Source: Perkinsus olseni (lineage: Eukaryota; Perkinsozoa; Perkinsida; Perkinsidae). Taken from it: a DNA stretch of 64,000 nt. The notes under the pieces were generated by a model. The model worked only from the letters and a program-made list of their open reading frames with translations. It did no database searches and was not told where the DNA came from. Below, piece by piece: positions 60,980 through 64,000 of this stretch; the stretch's first letter is position 1; each line of letters starts with the position of its first letter. The translations under genes and the position numbers were made by a program. The DNA lies in assembly GCA_013115135.1 (NCBI GenBank), contig JABANP010000096.1, positions 62,001 to 126,000 on the forward strand, written 5' to 3'.

Positions 60980-61610
60980 GACCTACGGTACGCCGCTGAC
61001 CGACTGCAGATGAGGGCTGCTGACGTCAAATGAATCGCCGGCAAGTTGCAGTGTCTGAAAGCGCCTCTCAACGACTCCCTACACCGCGGTACTTCACCAG
61101 AGGTAACATCATGGCGATGGTGCCGCAGTACTTCCCTTCAAGAGCAACATCGGTAACAACTGGATGCGTCGCCGATGAAACCTGATCCTCCGACGCGGCG
61201 ACGGGATCAGGGCCTGCGGACAGGCCCGATGGTACTTCCAGGAGAGCAGTAGACCCTCACCTTGACCTCCAACAGAGTCGGCGCACCGAACTGGCAGGCC
61301 TTCCAGACAGGAGGACTCCCGGGGCTGGAAACACGCCTCGCCAGGCTCCATCCAGTATCTGCGATGATTCTCAGAATGCACTACAAAACTCAAGCTACAG
61401 TCCGAAGCAGACGGCCTCCCGCTGCCACCATTTACAATACGATGTGAAACCGTCCCGACAAGCAGGTGTCTTCTGGCATATGGCCCGGCAGTTGACCTGC
61501 AAAACTTGAAAGGATAATCGGGACAACAGCGGGCGTACGTCTAGCGGGTGCTTTAAAGCTGTTGCCGGAAACGTTAACCCAACCAACAACCAGCGGAGGG
61601 GGCGAAGCAT
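60980..61610 (-). CDS. Secreted cysteine-module protein, unit 3
   Basis: Starts at 61610: signal peptide (MLRPLRWLLVGLTFPATA). Intron 1 (61497-61538) follows a Leu-Asp pair; exon 2 (61399-61496) is CRAIC...C...SYCKWW...CFGL; a 40-nt phase-2 intron (61359-61398) splits the last codon. Exon 3 is YWMEPGEACFQP...C...VRC. A later exon has GKYCGTIAMMLPL and a next one SFDVSS...SGVPY, matching unit 4's GRYCG...PL and TFDMAG...EGIPY. The 3' end is not fixed. Family function unknown; secreted, disulphide-rich. Confidence 0.7.
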
Positions 61611-61796
61611 GAGGGTAAGGATGCGACGGGGTCATCGAGGGCGGGGGCTATTGACTACTCAACATCGAGGGGATCCCGAAATGACTTCTTGGCGTGGCCG
61701 CTGATTGCGGATGATGATGAATAACGATTGAATTGCCGAGCAAACTTTATACTTTGATAACGTGATATATAATGAAATGAATAGCTGATGAGGGTA

Positions 61797-62796
61797 TCAG
61801 CAAGGGGTAGCGATGATCTTGGCTCCTTGCACTGTGCCTCGTATCTCCCCCTTGGAAGAGTCATACCTAACAAGAGACGTAGCGCGGCGCAGGAGGACAT
61901 TGAGCGAGGCTACACAACGTAGAAGGGGTTCCTCTCGCCGCCCGATGCACTCAGGACTTCCAGCAAAAGGCGGGTACTGATAATCCGGGATGATGCAGCC
62001 ACTGGCGCTCAGCGAGTAACTAGAAGATTCATCAGATGGTGGGAGCGGAGGCGAGAAGGCGTACGGGATGCCCTCGATATCATTCTCTGAGACTCCTGCC
62101 ATGTCGAAAGTCTCGTCGTTGAAGTACATCGACTGAGAATACCGAGATAGCACGCCGAGTACGATGAGGTTGTCAACTTACCAGAGGGATGAACTCGCCA
62201 AGGAAGCCGCAGTAGCGACCTTGAGGCTCCGAAGACGCAGTCTCCCCTGCGACCATGGCTGCAGCTGCACCATCCATGGCGCCATAGAAATCATTAGTAG
62301 TGCTCGGCGGCTCAGTTGGGCGAGGAGTGGTAGTAGTTTGCAGTCTGGTAGTAGTGGTGGTCTTTACCCACATCATTTTCTCGAATACTGTAGTCGACCT
62401 CGGCGCTGTCGAAGCGGCATGAAGTCGCATCATCACCCTCCCGAGGGGCATACGGGGCCACTTCTTCGCAGAGGACGGGGTACTCAGCAGGGCAATACGG
62501 ATCGGTCGGCTGATAACACATCTTGCCTCCTCCGGACCAATATCTGTTCAGGGAGAATGATGGTACTCAAGATAGTAGAGAGACCTACAGGCCGAAGCAT
62601 GCCTTGGGCTCATGCCAGCTCTTGCAGTAGGTGCCCTTTGTAGCACATTCAGCGACCTCTTCGCAAACAGCCTCGCAAGCGTACTGACAACAACAGCACT
62701 GCGCCCGGATGGACTGAGCCGTCAACTTACATCGAGTACATCGCCAACAGCGAGGGGGGCCAGCAGGAGGGCGAACAGCGAAGGGGAACAGAACAT
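61797..62796 (-). CDS. Secreted cysteine-module protein, unit 4 (best-defined member)
   Basis: Start ATG at 62796, signal peptide (MFCSPSLFALLLAPLAVG). A 47-nt intron (62684-62730) follows Leu-Asp. Then the module CEAVCEEVAEC...TYCKSW...ACFGL, a phase-2 intron, and YWSGGGKMCYQPTDPYCP...LC. A Thr-rich linker follows (about 62330-62400), then GRYCGFLGEFIPL, a 49-nt intron, and YFNDETFDMAGVSENDIEG leading to a Ser/Pro-rich end. The tail beyond about 62000 and the stop at 61797 are tentative. The 3' half exists as a broken copy at 57.8-58.2 kb. Confidence 0.75.
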
Positions 62797-63061
62797 GATG
62801 AGCCCAACGGGGTGAAATGGAAATACTGATCATGATTCGTATGGCTATCAATCTAAATTGAGCAGGTACAACCCGGCTAACTCATTTTGAAAACTTGCAC
62901 CACTAATAGAGTATTCAATTTTGCCTCCATGGAGCCGTTTGAAGTACTCCGGCTGAACAAAAACTCAGTCACGGGCAAACTGCAACAGAGGCATGCGTTA
63001 AGCCGATCACGACAGTACAACAGAGAAGCAGGCCGTCGATGCCTCGAACAGAACGTCACTC

Positions 63062-63974
63062 TCACAGACAGAGGTACCGGGAAACGTGCAGGGGTAGGTG
63101 CCCAAGATGCGCTGTTATCGTCTCCAACCTCGGATGGTAGGTGAAGCGGACGTAGCCTGGGTTCTTTCGGAGGATCTCGCCAAACATGGACTGGATTCGA
63201 TGGTGAGAGAGGTCGTACACCATGTTGCCATAGGGGTAGCCTTCGTCAATGTCGTACAAGCTGAAAATGACGGTCGGTGGGATCGAACCTGTGAGCTGGG
63301 AGCGCCTACCGTATCCCTGATATTGAAAAATACCGCGGAATGATGATGTCGAATATAGCCGACCGACGAACGTTGATGATCTGAAACAGACAACCAATGC
63401 GGTCGTGCCCAACAGAAGGCTGCTACAACTTCGGCGTCCGGTGGGAGTTCAGTCGAGCCACCGCAGTACTCCCCGATTGGAAAGGCCTCGACCAGGGGCT
63501 CTCCTGCAGTAAATATGAATTGAGGAAGGAATCGAACCAGCGCTCAACGACCCAAAACAGACGCCGAGCCTACTTTCGGACGGAGCTTTAGTGAAATCAA
63601 TTTCTAAAGGAGCATCCCTGCACAGCAGGGGCGAGCCCAGGGAAGCCGCCGGATGATAGCACACTCCGCCGTACGCTGTGTTACACGTATACCTGGCAAA
63701 AACAGCTTTCGTCTTTGAAGACAACAGTTAGGCACCTACCTACAGTCCAAAACACGCAGCTTCTTCCCCTTCCGTGCTCAGCAGAGGCTCACTATGTGTG
63801 CCTAGCAAGCTTTCCTCGCAGTCGTAGAGCTGAGAACAGGTTGTCAAACATGGTATCTGATAAAGACGAATGTGGTTGGAAAGACCTTGACGAACCTACG
63901 TCTAGTGGAGCGGGTAGTATCGAGCCAACGGAGGGGTGAAAAATGGCGGAAAACCATAGAAAACAAAGACGCAT
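63062..63974 (-). CDS. Secreted cysteine-module protein, unit 5 (divergent)
   Basis: The ATG at 63974 gives a signal peptide (MRLCFLWFSAIFHPSVGS) and, as in units 3 and 4, intron 1 (63830-63899) follows Leu-Asp. The first half-module keeps only its first Cys (LYDCEE) and the end ACFGL; the C...C...YCK core is missing. After the phase-2 intron the second half is normal (YGGVCYHP...LLCRDAP). Intron 63504-63573 contains a tRNA-like 3' half; then GEYCGGSTELPP, and after intron 63261-63309 (B-box) a segment LYDIDEGYPYGNMVYDL comparable to unit 4's NDIEGIPYAF. The C-terminus is uncertain. Confidence 0.65.
63261..63309 (-). repeat. 49-nt intron built around a tRNA B-box (unit 5)
   Basis: Donor GTAGGC, acceptor CATTTTCAG; centre CACAGGTTCGATCCCACC. 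Same length and layout as the RING-gene intron at 10185-10233. Confidence 0.65.
63504..63573 (-). repeat. 70-nt intron resembling the 3' part of a tRNA (unit 5)
   Basis: Reads GGCGTCTGTTTTGGGTCGTT then GCGCTGGTTCGATTCC on the minus strand: an anticodon-loop-like CTGTTTTGGG, loosely like tRNA-Gln, followed by a B-box. Donor GTAGGC and acceptor TACTGCAG are clear. Confidence 0.55.
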
Positions 63975-64000
63975 GTCTGAGAGCAGCACTTTCCCGATAG

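Overview
The window is nuclear DNA of an intron-dense eukaryotic microbe. Genes are cut into short exons by GT-AG introns, most of them about 40-70 nt, and stop codons follow the standard code. I see no bacterial operons, rRNA or CRISPR. The set of kinesin-3, MCM7, TRM6, ETF-beta, lysophospholipid acyltransferases and many small secreted cysteine-rich proteins fits a protist. A Perkinsus-like alveolate is my best guess; this is inference, because no marker in the window settles it.

Layout. 0-2.3 kb: a minus-strand tubby-family gene. 2.3-9.5 kb: a plus-strand multi-exon gene for a secreted or membrane protein with TMEM131/ASH-like beta domains. 9.8-10.6 kb: a coiled-coil RING protein. 10.6-13.3 kb: a decayed duplicate exon, a weak minus gene and an uncharacterised Ser/Asp-rich gene. 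13.3-16.8 kb: MCM7. 17.5-21.9 kb: a small secreted protein, a poorly resolved repeat-type gene and a 145-residue membrane protein. 22.4-26.1 kb: kinesin-3 with an FHA-like segment. 26.5 kb: a secreted cysteine-rich gene carrying a frameshift. 27.9-29.2 kb: a four-helix membrane protein. 30-35 kb: two tandem MBOAT lysophospholipid acyltransferases. 37.7-41.6 kb: a Kennedy-pathway fusion gene (CDP-alcohol phosphotransferase plus cytidylyltransferase). 41.9-46.6 kb: TRM6 and ETF-beta. 46.8-49.9 kb: two fused thiamine genes (TenA-ThiD and ThiE-ThiM), nearly without introns. 50.6-54.5 kb: a secreted protein whose intron holds an intact tRNA-Gly(CCC), then a LicD-family type I membrane protein. 55-64 kb: a minus-strand cluster of secreted proteins sharing a cysteine-rich module, including two tandem copies fused to extracellular Cu/Zn superoxide dismutase.

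Three results stand out. (1) tRNA T-arm/B-box sequences recur across the window and sit inside at least ten spliceosomal introns, one of which holds a complete tRNA gene. (2) A secreted cysteine-module family occurs in six copies with conserved intron phases; the two SOD fusions differ at eight residues in signal peptide and module but at none in the SOD domain. (3) The last two Kennedy-pathway steps appear fused in one reading frame, and the phosphotransferase motif carries an Asp-to-Asn change.

Membrane lipid synthesis (acyltransferases and the Kennedy fusion) and thiamine salvage (TenA, ThiD, ThiE, ThiM) form two functional groups. Exon borders were read by eye from splice consensus, frame continuity and family similarity. 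Where borders are uncertain, the entry says so.
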